From Pseudomonadaceae bacterium SI-3 (GTDB lineage Bacteria; Pseudomonadota; Gammaproteobacteria; Pseudomonadales; Pseudomonadaceae), in contig CP026511.1 in assembly GCA_004010935.1 (NCBI GenBank), forward strand, positions 2,356,001 to 2,420,000: a stretch of DNA of 64,000 nt, read 5' to 3'. Positions 10,702-19,952 of the stretch are shown here, piece by piece (positions within the stretch are counted from its first letter, which is position 1; each line of letters opens with the position of its first letter). Made by a program: the position numbers and the translations under genes. The notes under the pieces are model-generated. The model made no database searches. It saw only the letters and a list, made by a program, of their open reading frames with translations, and had not been told where the DNA came from.

Positions 10702-11087
10702 CGCTCGACGTCAGGCGCACGCGCCCTTTTTCGAAAATCCGCACTGCCTCAGGTCGACTAGCTGAAGCCAATAGAAAGGCCAGCCTCACCAGGGCCCCGG
10801 TATTCCAAAAAATCGTATGGACGGTCGGCGATCAGCAGGCCAGAGCCGGCATTGCATCGAGCATCTGGTTCGAAGGCCTTCGTTCCGGATTACTCCGGCG
10901 GTAGTAAGACCAATCGCCACGGGGTCGGGAAAAATTCCCGGCAGCACCGGGAATTTTTCCCTATCGGCGGTGCGCGGAAGCTCTCGATAATCAGTTCTGG
11001 CAGTTTGCCAGCCGACATCGGCCAGCATGGAGAGTCGCCCGCAAACCCGCCCCGGCACGATCCGCCAAACAAGAACAAGGAATGCCC
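10702..11087. other. Intergenic region upstream of the TonB-receptor gene
   Basis: No gene is supported here. It contains a perfect 15-bp inverted repeat (10927-10961, listed separately) and a smaller dyad CTGGCA-GTT-TGCCAG (10997-11011). The receptor promoter must lie here, but I see no convincing -35/-10 pair. Confidence 0.5.
10927..10961. promoter_or_regulatory. Perfect 15-bp inverted repeat upstream of the TonB receptor
   Basis: The arms gggaaaaattcccgg (10927-10941) and its exact complement (10947-10961) flank the loop cagca. Each arm is itself nearly palindromic. It lies 127 bp before the receptor start. It could be an operator, or a hairpin terminator for transcription arriving from the left; no T-run follows on the plus strand. 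Confidence 0.6.
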
Positions 11088-13391
11088 ATGCAATATCAGA
11101 TCTGCCGCAGCTGGACGCCCCGTCGCACGCTGCTTTCGCTCGCCGTTGCCGGCTTGTTGCCTGGTTTCGCCCAGGCTGAGGAGCCACTCGAGCTCAAGAG
11201 TGATGAGGTTGTCGCCACGACTCCGCTGCCCGGCATCGATCTGCCGAAGGATCGGGTTCCGGCCAACATTCAAACCCTGGACGACGAGCGCCTGCGCAAG
11301 CTGGGAGGGCAGTCTCTGGCAGAAAAACTGCAGCGCGGTCTGCCGAGCGTCAACCTCAACGAGACCCAGGGCAACCCCTATCAGGCAGACCTGAATTACC
11401 GGGGCTTCACCGCTTCGCCGCTACTGGGCACGGCCCAAGGCCTATCGGTGTTTCTCGACGGCGTGCGCATCAATGAAGCGTTCGGCGACGTGGTGCACTG
11501 GGACCTTATTCCCCAGACCGCCATCGCTGGGGCGGCTCTGGTGCCTGGCTCCAACCCACTGTACGGCCTCAACACACTCGGCGGCGCCCTGGCGCTGGAA
11601 ACCAAGCGGGGCGACACTCATCCTGGCGGCGCGGCGCAACTCTACGGCGGCTCCTTTGGCCGCTACGGTGGCTCAGTGGAGCATGGCGGCCAACATGAGG
11701 AGTTTTCCTGGTACTTGGCGGCCGAAGGGATGGATGAAGACGGCTGGCGCGACCATTCGCCGTCTGAGGTAGGCCAGCTGTTCGGCAAATTCGCCTGGAC
11801 CACAGACAGCACGGACCTGGCCCTGACGCTGGCTCATGCTGACAACGATCTGATTGGTAACGGACTGATCCCCGAAAGCATGCATGAGCAGGACCGCGAC
11901 GCGATTTTTACCTATCCCGACCAGACTGAGAACCGTAGCCACCTAATGGCGTTTTCCGGCAGTCACTGGCTGAGCGATAGCGACCGGCTGTCCGGCACCG
12001 TCTATTTGCGGCGCACCCGCACAGCGACCCTTAACGGTGACGGAAACGATGAGTACGAAGACGAATATGAAGAGTGGGAAGACGACGGCTTCCTGGCCGG
12101 CGAGGGTCCGGAAACCGGCGTGCTGAACCGCACCCGTACTAGCCAGCGCGCCTACGGCCTGGCCCTGCAGTGGTCCCGTCATGCCGGGGCCCACCAGTTC
12201 GCCTTTGGCCTGTCCCACGACAACACCCGCGCCAGCTTTCACCAGAGCGAGCAAGGCGGTGAGCTGACCGATAAGCGCGGCATTCTTGCCACCGAGGCCG
12301 AAGACCCAGCCAATAGCCTGTTGGGTCGCACCCGCACTTCCAGTCTCTACGCCACCGACACATGGTCGCTAACCGACGCGCTGCAGCTGACCGGCTCGCT
12401 ACGCTACAACCGCACCCGGGTAGTCAACACCGATCGCATGGGAGATGACCTCAATGGCGATTTCACCTATCGCAAGCTGAACCCGGCGCTGGGGTTCGCC
12501 TGGCAGTTACAGCCCGCGGTGACCCTCTACGGAGGTTACTCCCAAGGCAATCGGGCGCCGACGCCGATCGAACTGGGTTGTGCCGATCCGGAAAATCCCT
12601 GCAGCCTGCCCAACGCCATGGCCGCCGATCCATTCCTGGAACAGGTCGTCACTCGCACCCTGGAATTTGGCGTGCGCGGCCAGCTGGCCAGCGGCACCGA
12701 ATGGAACGTCACGGCCTTCCGCAGCCTTAACCACGATGATCTGCTGTTCGTCGGAACCGGTGGTAGCAAGGGTTACTTCACCAACTTCGGCCGCACAAGG
12801 CGCCAAGGTATCGAGCTGGGCCTGGCCGGCGAGCAAGGGCCGGTCGATTGGCGGGTGGATTACACCTACTTGCACGCCACGTTACAGTCCTCTGCATGCA
12901 TCCTGGCCGAGAACAACAGCACCGAGGGCGAGGGCGGCTGCCCGGATGACGAGATTCACATCTCCCGTGGCGACTACCTGCCAGGGTTGCCGAAACACAA
13001 CCTCAAGCTCGGCTTGGACTGGAATCTGAACGATCGGCTTCGTATCGGTACAACTGTGCTGGCGTATTCCGAGCAGTATGTGCGGGGCAATGAGAACAAT
13101 CGTCATCAGTCCAACGACGAGGTCGAGGGCAGCGGCACACTGCCGGGTTATGCGGTGGTCAATCTGAGTGCCGATTACCGCTTCGCTCGTGACTGGACTC
13201 TGTTCGGTCGGGTCGACAACCTGTTCGACAAGCGCTATGCCACGAGCGGCGCCTTGGCCGAAAACCCTTTCGTAGGCGCTGGCAATGCCTTCGAAACCGA
13301 CCCGGAGGAGTGGCGCCACGAGCAGTTCATCGCGCCCGGTGCGCCGCGTGCTGGCTGGTTGGGCGTACGTTACGTTTGGGATGCGTTGTAA
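11088..13391 (+). CDS. TonB-dependent outer-membrane receptor
   Basis: A 767-residue receptor: signal peptide ending near GFAQA, plug domain (about residues 40-170, with LNYRGFTASPLLGTAQGLSV and GALALETKRG), then a 22-strand beta-barrel ending in an aromatic-rich C-terminus (GVRYVWDAL). It would import a chelated metal or cofactor using TonB energy. An acidic loop (DEYEDEYEEWEDD, near residue 325) is unusual. I prefer ATG 11088 because AAGGA lies 6 bp upstream; ATG 11082 is an alternative. Its position beside quinoprotein alcohol dehydrogenase genes suggests uptake of a metal or of PQQ, but the substrate is unknown. Confidence 0.88.
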   Translation: MQYQICRSWTPRRTLLSLAVAGLLPGFAQAEEPLELKSDEVVATTPLPGIDLPKDRVPANIQTLDDERLRKLGGQSLAEKLQRGLPSVNLNETQGNPYQADLNYRGFTASPLLGTAQGLSVFLDGVRINEAFGDVVHWDLIPQTAIAGAALVPGSNPLYGLNTLGGALALETKRGDTHPGGAAQLYGGSFGRYGGSVEHGGQHEEFSWYLAAEGMDEDGWRDHSPSEVGQLFGKFAWTTDSTDLALTLAHADNDLIGNGLIPESMHEQDRDAIFTYPDQTENRSHLMAFSGSHWLSDSDRLSGTVYLRRTRTATLNGDGNDEYEDEYEEWEDDGFLAGEGPETGVLNRTRTSQRAYGLALQWSRHAGAHQFAFGLSHDNTRASFHQSEQGGELTDKRGILATEAEDPANSLLGRTRTSSLYATDTWSLTDALQLTGSLRYNRTRVVNTDRMGDDLNGDFTYRKLNPALGFAWQLQPAVTLYGGYSQGNRAPTPIELGCADPENPCSLPNAMAADPFLEQVVTRTLEFGVRGQLASGTEWNVTAFRSLNHDDLLFVGTGGSKGYFTNFGRTRRQGIELGLAGEQGPVDWRVDYTYLHATLQSSACILAENNSTEGEGGCPDDEIHISRGDYLPGLPKHNLKLGLDWNLNDRLRIGTTVLAYSEQYVRGNENNRHQSNDEVEGSGTLPGYAVVNLSADYRFARDWTLFGRVDNLFDKRYATSGALAENPFVGAGNAFETDPEEWRHEQFIAPGAPRAGWLGVRYVWDAL

Positions 13392-13618
13392 GCGTAAAAA
13401 ACGACGGCACAGGGAGGTGCGTGTCGACGATAAAATCATTGGCCGGACCTCTCAGCAGTCGCGGAGAGGTCAGCCAGATCTCGGTTCAAGCTGCAACACA
13501 ACGTGCGAAAGGACATCCAGCGCCGGATAGACGTTGGGGCAGGGATGGCGAAAGGAACCCGGCAATCCTTCGTTGAGTATGCATTTCAGGCCGGACGGTC
13601 CGTCGTCCAGGCCGAGCC

Positions 13619-14218
13619 TCATATCACTCGATCCAGTAGCAACGCTCGCGACTGCGCATCCAATGCAAGAAATACCATCAGCGCGGCATAGGCATCGTTG
13701 GCGGCATAACGCTGCTGCGCTTCGGCCAGATTTTTGTTAGCCCAGTTGGAAGTCGACACGCTGCGTGACTTGCTTATACCGGCACCCAGTACCGCCGCCA
13801 CCGCACCGCGAAGCCCGACCTGACCCTTCTTGCCGTGATATCTCAGCGCCGAACCAAGATCGACGCTGTGCCGCAATTCGATCCCCAACCGGGTGCGTAG
13901 ACGGCTGCGATCGGACGCCAGACCGAATCCGACTTTCAATACTTGGTCCGTCTCCAGCACCCGCTTAGCGGCCTCGACGCAACCGGGTATTCCGATCTGA
14001 AAAAGATAGGCTTTTGTTGGCGTTGCGAACTGAATGAGGTGAGGCCCGCTGGACAGCTCGCCTACTGTGAAGGTGGGTTTGGATTCGGTATCGAACCCGA
14101 TCTGTGCAAAGGTCAGGATGTCGTCGACGGCCTGGGCGAATTCCTCGGGCGTCGACGGCGTGACGATACGGTCGAGGGCGAGACCGTCGAAGCGGGGCAG
14201 GCGCTCGAGGTCGGTCAA
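13619..14218 (-). CDS. DEDD-family 3'-5' exonuclease domain protein (RNase D-like)
   Basis: About 199 residues forming one DnaQ/RNase D-like exonuclease domain: IGFDTESKPTF (Exo I Asp and Glu), LKVGFGLASDRSRL (Exo II region) and YAANDAYAALMVF (Exo III, with the Tyr-x3-Asp pattern). It probably degrades RNA or single-stranded DNA ends in the cytoplasm. The start is uncertain: TTG at 14216-14218 is used, while GGAGG near 14240 suggests a slightly earlier non-ATG start. It converges with the TonB-receptor gene. Confidence 0.75.
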   Translation of the reverse strand: MTDLERLPRFDGLALDRIVTPSTPEEFAQAVDDILTFAQIGFDTESKPTFTVGELSSGPHLIQFATPTKAYLFQIGIPGCVEAAKRVLETDQVLKVGFGLASDRSRLRTRLGIELRHSVDLGSALRYHGKKGQVGLRGAVAAVLGAGISKSRSVSTSNWANKNLAEAQQRYAANDAYAALMVFLALDAQSRALLLDRVI

Positions 14219-14336
14219 CTGGGGAATGCGGATATCGATAGGGCCTCCACTTCAAGCCGCTGAATCGTCGCCCCTGGGAACGGGCGCGCACCTGCCATTA
14301 AAGCGCATGGCGCGCTGGTTCGATGCACCCGTCGTA

Positions 14337-14984
14337 TTACTTCTCCCAGTCCACTGGGCAATCGAAGCAACCGTCCATATTGCTGCCTTGAAAGGTTGCA
14401 TAGTGTCGGCGTGCGCCAGTCAGGGTCGCGTTGCCGAGATTGGCATCGTTGAGCTTGCCTTCCTGCAAATTAGCGTCGGTCAGATTCGCATGGTCGAGGT
14501 CGGCCTTGCTTAGCCAGGTCATTTCCAGGTTGGCGGCGGTGAGGTTGGCACCATGCAACTTCGCACCGCTCAAACGAGCGAATTCGAGATTGGCCGCAGT
14601 CAGGTTGGCCCCATTGAATCGCGCGGCCTGCGCGAACAGTCCCCAACCCTGAATGGCCACCAATTGCGCATCGGTGAAGTTCGCCAGACGCAGGTTGGCT
14701 TGTTGAAGACTGGCGCGGGTGAGGGTGGCGCCGGTCAAGTTGGCCTTCTCCAGATTGGCCAGGTCGAGATTGGCATGCCTCAGGTTGGCCCCGGTGAGAT
14801 CGGCGCCGGTCAGATCCATCTTGCGCATGTCCTGGTTGCTCAGGTCGGCGCCGCGAAGATCGGCGTTGGCACATTTGCTTTCTGGCTGGATGACACAGCC
14901 ATTGATGGTGGGCGGCTGGTCGTCAGCGTGCAGCGGCGCGCTGAGGATCACTGCGATGGGCAGCAGATAGCGGGATATGTTCAT
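14337..14984 (-). CDS. Secreted pentapeptide-repeat protein
   Basis: 215 residues: signal peptide (MNISRYLLPIAVILSAPLHA), a short cysteine-containing segment (GCVIQPESKC), then about 25 tandem A(D/N)LXX-type pentapeptides (for example LTGADLTGANLRHANLD) that should fold into a right-handed quadrilateral beta-helix, interrupted once by VAIQGWGLFAQA. The C-terminus carries another Cys pair (DGCFDCPVDWE), so the ends of the helix may be capped by disulfides. It lies just downstream of and in the same direction as the quinoprotein dehydrogenase remnant, which suggests a periplasmic role in that system; its function is unknown. Confidence 0.85.
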   Translation of the reverse strand: MNISRYLLPIAVILSAPLHADDQPPTINGCVIQPESKCANADLRGADLSNQDMRKMDLTGADLTGANLRHANLDLANLEKANLTGATLTRASLQQANLRLANFTDAQLVAIQGWGLFAQAARFNGANLTAANLEFARLSGAKLHGANLTAANLEMTWLSKADLDHANLTDANLQEGKLNDANLGNATLTGARRHYATFQGSNMDGCFDCPVDWEK

Positions 14985-15138
14985 GGCGGTTCCCATGTTC
15001 GATAGGTGAAGAAAGAGCAGCCGGCTCAGGCGAGGACCGTCAGGCCAGGAGAGCGCCAACTCTGTAGGCCAATCCAGTTCATGTCCCGCCAGCTGTTCCG
15101 TGTGCGGCTGTGCTCGCTCATCGAGCACAGCCGGCGTC

Positions 15139-16602
15139 TTATCGTTTGGCGGTCTGGTTTTCCCAACTAGGGATTCGAAACGCCCAGAACGAGCCGCCTT
15201 GAGCAACCGGCTTGGTCAGCACAGCCATGTCGCCGCCCCACAGCGGCACAGCGCCGCCGTAGCCAACGGTCACGCCAATGAACTGCTCGCCGTCCTGTTC
15301 CCAGGTGATCGGCGGCGCGATGATTCCGCTACCGGTCTGGAATTTCCAGAGCTCCTCGCCGGTTTTCGCGTTGAAGGCCTTCAGGTAGCCATCACCTGTA
15401 CCGGTGAACACTAGGTTGCCCTTGGTGGCGAGGACGCCGGCCCAGAGCGGCAGCGGTTCCTTGTGCTCCCAGGCGACCTTGCCGGTGGTGGGGTCCATGG
15501 CACGCAGAATCCCGACGTGATCGTCATACATGCGCTTGATGCGGAAGCCTTGGCCGAGGTAAGCGTTGCCTTTCTTGTAGCTGACCTCCTCGGTCCAGTA
15601 GTCCTCTTTCCAATGGTTGGCGGGAACGTAGAACAGGCCAGTATCCTGGCTGTAAGCCATGGGGTTCCAGTTCTTGCCGCCGAGGAAGGGCGGTGAGACT
15701 TCCACTGATTTGCCGTGCGCCTCGCCGGGCTCAGGCTTCGGCGGGCGCTGGCCCTCGTTCTCCACCGGCCGCCCGGTCTTCAGGTCGATGTGGCTGGCCC
15801 AGGTGATGTTGTCGACGAAGGGGAAGGCGTTCTGCAGTTTGCCGTCCTCGCGGTTGACCACATAGAAAAAGCCGTTGCGGTCGGCGTGGGCCGTGGCTTT
15901 GACGGTCTTGCCATCTTTGTTCTTGTAATCGAACAGGACCAGCTCATTGTTGCCGGAGAAGTCCCAGGCATCGTTCGGTGTGTGCTGGTAGAACCACTTC
16001 ACTTCGCCAGTGGTGGCGTCGACGCCAACCTGCCCAGAGGTATAGAGGCTGTCGTAATCCTTCGGATCTCCGCCATCGGCGGTGCGTGCCCAGCCGTTCC
16101 AGGGCGCCGGATTGCCCGCGCCGACGATGATGGTATTGGTTTCGGCGTCGAAGCTCGCGCTCTGCCACGGAGCGCCGCCGCCCTGGCTCCAGGCTTCCTT
16201 CTTGCCGGTGGGTGAGTTCGGGTCATCCGGCCAGGAGGGCGCCTTGATGTCGCCGGTCGGCGTGCTCTCCTTGCCGTTCAGTCGGCCAACGTGACCTTCG
16301 ACGAAGGGCCGCATCCAGACTTCTTCACCCGTGTCCGGATCGCGTGCGAACAACTTGCCGACAACGCCGAATTCATCGCCGGAGCTGCCGTGGATTAGCA
16401 AAACCTTCCCGCTCTTCTGATCCTTGATCAGGGTGGGCGCGCCGGTCATCGTGTAACCCGCGCCGTGCTCGCCGAATTTCTTCTTCCAGACGACCTTGCC
16501 GGTGTCCTTGTTCAGCGCCACCACCTGAGCGTCGAGGGTGCCGAAGTAAATCTTGTCGCCGTAGATAGCAGCGCCGCGGTTGACCACGTCGCAGCAAGGG
16601 CG
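15139..16602 (-). pseudogene. exaA: Quinoprotein alcohol dehydrogenase (ExaA/PedE type), 5' end deleted
   Basis: The remaining 480-odd codons encode most of the eight-bladed PQQ-binding propeller. They begin at [12 protein letters not shown], whose vicinal Cys-Cys normally forms the disulfide ring next to PQQ, and continue through GAGNPAPWNGWAR, the blade motifs DTGKVAWEHKEPL and AKTGEELWKFQTG, and a natural C-terminus. ExaA is normally about 620 residues with a signal peptide; the first ~140 residues are missing. The break abuts pqqD, which reads the other way and is also broken. Without export signal and first blades the product should be non-functional. The enzyme family oxidises ethanol and other alcohols in the periplasm. 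Confidence 0.88.
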
Positions 16603-16799
16603 TTCTGCTTTATCCCGAAGGCATGATCAAGCTCAACGAAAGTGCCGCGGCGGTACTGGCTGAAGTTGATGGGGCTCGCACCGTCGGCGCCATCGTCGCC
16701 GATCTGCAGGCGCGCTTCCCGGATGCAGAAGGGATTGAGGAAGATATCGTCGCGTTTCTGGAGGTGGCCGTTGAACGGTTCTGGATCGAGCTTCGCTAA
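16602..16799 (+). pseudogene. pqqD: PqqD peptide chaperone, 5' end deleted
   Basis: The frame [21 protein letters not shown] through [15 protein letters not shown] is the C-terminal two-thirds of PqqD, the small protein that presents the PqqA peptide to PqqE. The N-terminal ~30 residues are missing at the junction with the exaA remnant. ATG 16623 could still give a 58-residue fragment. The last 29 bases overlap the start of pqqE, which is the normal arrangement. Confidence 0.85.
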
Positions 16800-17925
16800 G
16801 CCCGGCTTTGAGCCCGGTCCGCCGCTGTGGCTGCTGGCGGAGCTGACTTATCGTTGCCCGCTGCAATGCCCGTACTGCTCGAACCCGCTGGATTTCGCCC
16901 GCAGCAAGGACGAGCTGAGCACTGCCGAGTGGATCGAGGTGTTCCGACAGGCCCGCGAGATGGGCGCGGCGCAACTGGGCTTTTCCGGCGGTGAGCCGCT
17001 GGTCCGGCAAGATCTGGCCGAGCTGATCAAAGCGGCGCGAGACCTCGGCTATTACACCAATCTGATCACCTCGGGCATCGGCCTGACCGAAGAGAAGATC
17101 GCTTCGTTCGCCGACGCCGGGCTCGACCACATCCAGATCAGCTTTCAGGCCGCCGATGAGGAGGTGAACAACCTGCTCGCCGGCTCGAAGAAGGCTTTCG
17201 CGCAGAAGCTCGCCATGGCACGAGCGGTAAAAGCGCATGGCTATCCGATGGTGCTGAACTTCGTTACCCACCGGCACAACATCGACAACATCGAGCGCAT
17301 CATCCAGCTGTGTCTGGAATTGGAAGCCGACTTCGTGGAGCTCGCCATCTGTCAGTTCTATGGCTGGGCCGAACTCAATCGCGCCGGGCTGCTACCAAGC
17401 AAGGATCAGTTGGTGCGTGCCGAGCGCATCACCAACCAGTGGCGCGGCAAACTCGCCGCCGAAAACCATCCCTGCAAGCTGATCTTCGTCACGCCCGATT
17501 ATTACGAAGAGCGTCCCAAGGGCTGCATGAACGGCTGGGGCAACCTGTTTCTCGACATCACACCGGACGGCACAGCGCTACCTTGTCACAGCGCGCGTCA
17601 ACTGCCGATCAGCTTCCCTAACGTTCGCGAGCAGAGCATCGAGCAGATCTGGAAGCATTCTTTTGGCTTCAACAAGTTTCGCGGTTTCGATTGGATGCCC
17701 GAGCCTTGCCAATCCTGCGGCGAGAAGGAAAAGGACTTCGGCGGCTGCCGCTGCCAGGCTTTCATGCTCACTGGCGATGCGGCCAATGCCGATCCGGTGT
17801 GCAGCAAGTCTGCGCACCACGACAAGATTCTTGCCGCCCGCACCGAGGCCGAAGAAGCGCCACGCGGGCTTGATGAGCTGACCTTTCGTAACGAGAAGGC
17901 ATCGAAGCTGATCCTCAGGGTATAA
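16771..17925 (+). CDS. pqqE: PQQ biosynthesis radical SAM enzyme PqqE
   Basis: A 384-residue radical SAM/SPASM enzyme that crosslinks Glu and Tyr of the PqqA precursor peptide. The radical SAM cluster motif is [11 protein letters not shown] near residue 20-30. Auxiliary cluster cysteines follow in [16 protein letters not shown] and [18 protein letters not shown] chose TTG 16771 because GGAGGTGG (16760-16767) lies at ideal spacing and the homologous region starts shortly after. The gene is intact, but pqqA, pqqB and pqqC are absent and pqqD is broken, so it is probably idle unless complemented from elsewhere. Confidence 0.92.
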   Translation: MNGSGSSFAKPGFEPGPPLWLLAELTYRCPLQCPYCSNPLDFARSKDELSTAEWIEVFRQAREMGAAQLGFSGGEPLVRQDLAELIKAARDLGYYTNLITSGIGLTEEKIASFADAGLDHIQISFQAADEEVNNLLAGSKKAFAQKLAMARAVKAHGYPMVLNFVTHRHNIDNIERIIQLCLELEADFVELAICQFYGWAELNRAGLLPSKDQLVRAERITNQWRGKLAAENHPCKLIFVTPDYYEERPKGCMNGWGNLFLDITPDGTALPCHSARQLPISFPNVREQSIEQIWKHSFGFNKFRGFDWMPEPCQSCGEKEKDFGGCRCQAFMLTGDAANADPVCSKSAHHDKILAARTEAEEAPRGLDELTFRNEKASKLILRV

Positions 17926-17963
17926 GGTCATCGATCGACGCCTAACCGACTGGAACCGTTTGG

Positions 17964-19850
17964 ATGACCAAGACCGCAATCCCCTATGGCTTCTGGCCCA
18001 GCGACTGGACTGCCGAAGATGCCGCCTCTGCAAGTTGTGACTTTGCCGAGCTTCGCGCTGGCCATGGGGGCGTGTTCTGGGTTCAGTACGATCCGGCCGA
18101 TGTGCGTTCCACGTTGTGGTATTGGCACGCTCGCGGCTTGCGTAGCCTCACGCCGCCCGGGTTCTCGCTTCGCAGCCGTGTATACGAATACGGCGGCGGT
18201 GCCTTCTGCCTGACCGACGCCGGGGTTGCGTTCGTCAACGAGCAGGATCAGCAAATCTACCTGCAGGGCCTATCTACGGACGCAGCGACGCCGCCCATCG
18301 CGCTGACCGATGACGACGCTTGCCGGTACGGTGATCTGCAGTTCGACACGCGCCAGCGGGCCATTCTCGCCGTGGAAGAAACCGCCGAAGAAGCTCGCTC
18401 AGAGCATCGTCTGGTCAGCGTTTCGCTGGTTGATGGCAGCCGAAGCGTACTTATCGAGGGGAGCGACTTTTACTCGTCACCGACCTTGGATGCGACAGGC
18501 CAACGTCTTGCCTGGATCGAGTGGCAACGCCCCGAACAACCTTGGACGTCCACCAGCCTCTGGATTGCCGAACGTACCGAAAATGATCGCTGGGGAGCGC
18601 CGCGGTGCCTGGCCGGCGCAGCGGGAAATGAGTCGCTGCAACAGCCGCGCTTCGCTCCGGATGGCGCCTTGTATTGCCTGACTGACCGCGAAGGCTGGTG
18701 GCAGCCTTGGAGAATGCAGGACGACAGCCTTGTTCCGGTAACCGGCGCGGCTGCGGCTGGGTGTGATCATGCCCCGGCGCCCTGGCAGCTGGGAACGGTG
18801 AGCTATCTACCCTCGGCGGACGGCGCTTTGCTGTTGACACGCATAATGGATGGCTACGGACTGTTGTTCGAACAAGACAGCCAAGGTAATGAACGCCAGC
18901 TGGCGATGGAATTCAGCCGTTGCCGCCAACTTGCTGCCGGCGAGCGACACTTTTACTGCATAGCAGGCTCGTCGGGCCTGACGCCTGCCGTGTTAGCAAT
19001 CGACAGGGTTACCAGCTGCATCGAAATGCTCGCCGGAGGCGAACAGCCTTTGGCGGCCGATCAGTTGTCGTGCCCCCAGGCGTTCAGTTTCGCTACCGGG
19101 CAAGGCGAGGTGGCGCACGCATTTTTCTACCCGCCGAGCAATGCACAGTGCCAAGGTCCTTCACAAGAACAGCCATCGCTCGTGGTGTTCATGCATGGCG
19201 GGCCTACGTCCGCCAGCTACCCGGTCTTCGATCCGCGCATCCAATATTGGACTCAGCGCGGTTTCGCCGTGGCTGATATCAACTACCGCGGCAGCAGCGG
19301 TTTCGGGCGTGCTTATCGTCAGCAGTTGCGAGGCGAATGGGGTGTGATCGAAGTGGAAGACGCCTGCGCCGCGGTACAGGCGCTCGCCACGAACGGCCAG
19401 ATCGATCCGACGCGAACGTTCATCCGGGGTTCGAGCGCGGGCGGTTACAGCGCGCTCTGCGCACTGGCTGCTAATGCTGATTTTAGCGGCGGTGCCAGCC
19501 TCTACGGCGTCAGTGATCCGTTGGCGTTGCGCCGGGTTACGCACAAGTTTGAAGCCGATTATCTGGATTGGCTGATAGGCGATCCAGAGCTCTACGCCGA
19601 GCGCTACCGGCAGCGGACGCCGTTACTCAATGCGGGGCTGATTCGGGTGCCGGTGGTCTTCTTTCAAGGCGGGCAAGACGCGGTGGTGCTACCCGAGCAG
19701 ACCGAGTCCATGGTTGCCGCTCTGCGCGAACGAGGCGTGACAGTCGAATATTGTTTTTATCCAGAAGAGCGCCACGGCTTCCGGCAGGCGACCAACCTGG
19801 CCGATGCGCTGGAGCGGGAATGTCGCTTCTATCCGGAGCTTCTTCGCTGA
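17964..19850 (+). CDS. pqqH: S9-family prolyl oligopeptidase of the pqq cluster
   Basis: 628 residues: an N-terminal beta-propeller followed by an alpha/beta-hydrolase domain with VVFMHGGPTSASYP (oxyanion region), nucleophile motif RGSSAGGYSAL, acid GGQDAVVLP and His in ERHGFRQ. No signal peptide is seen, so it is probably cytosolic. In P. aeruginosa a peptidase in this position, after pqqE, is called PqqH; a role in processing PQQ peptide intermediates has been proposed but is not needed by every producer. Intact here, 38 bp after pqqE. Confidence 0.88.
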   Translation: MTKTAIPYGFWPSDWTAEDAASASCDFAELRAGHGGVFWVQYDPADVRSTLWYWHARGLRSLTPPGFSLRSRVYEYGGGAFCLTDAGVAFVNEQDQQIYLQGLSTDAATPPIALTDDDACRYGDLQFDTRQRAILAVEETAEEARSEHRLVSVSLVDGSRSVLIEGSDFYSSPTLDATGQRLAWIEWQRPEQPWTSTSLWIAERTENDRWGAPRCLAGAAGNESLQQPRFAPDGALYCLTDREGWWQPWRMQDDSLVPVTGAAAAGCDHAPAPWQLGTVSYLPSADGALLLTRIMDGYGLLFEQDSQGNERQLAMEFSRCRQLAAGERHFYCIAGSSGLTPAVLAIDRVTSCIEMLAGGEQPLAADQLSCPQAFSFATGQGEVAHAFFYPPSNAQCQGPSQEQPSLVVFMHGGPTSASYPVFDPRIQYWTQRGFAVADINYRGSSGFGRAYRQQLRGEWGVIEVEDACAAVQALATNGQIDPTRTFIRGSSAGGYSALCALAANADFSGGASLYGVSDPLALRRVTHKFEADYLDWLIGDPELYAERYRQRTPLLNAGLIRVPVVFFQGGQDAVVLPEQTESMVAALRERGVTVEYCFYPEERHGFRQATNLADALERECRFYPELLR

Positions 19851-19952
19851 GCCGGCTGGCATTCATGGCCGTATGCACCGTTGTGGATTGCTTTGATCGT
19901 AGAAAACAGTAGGCTTGGCGAACGTAACAAAATAATAACTATAGGCCGTTGT

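Noticed and set aside
10997..11011. CTGGCA-GTT-TGCCAG as a sigma-54 promoter
   Set aside because: It resembles the -24 element superficially but the TGGCAC/TTGCA spacing is wrong; it is more likely a small dyad.
14470..14874. Minus-strand frame rich in Gln/Arg overlapping the pentapeptide gene
   Set aside because: Alternative frame of the repeat-rich gene; its periodicity is inherited from the pentapeptides.
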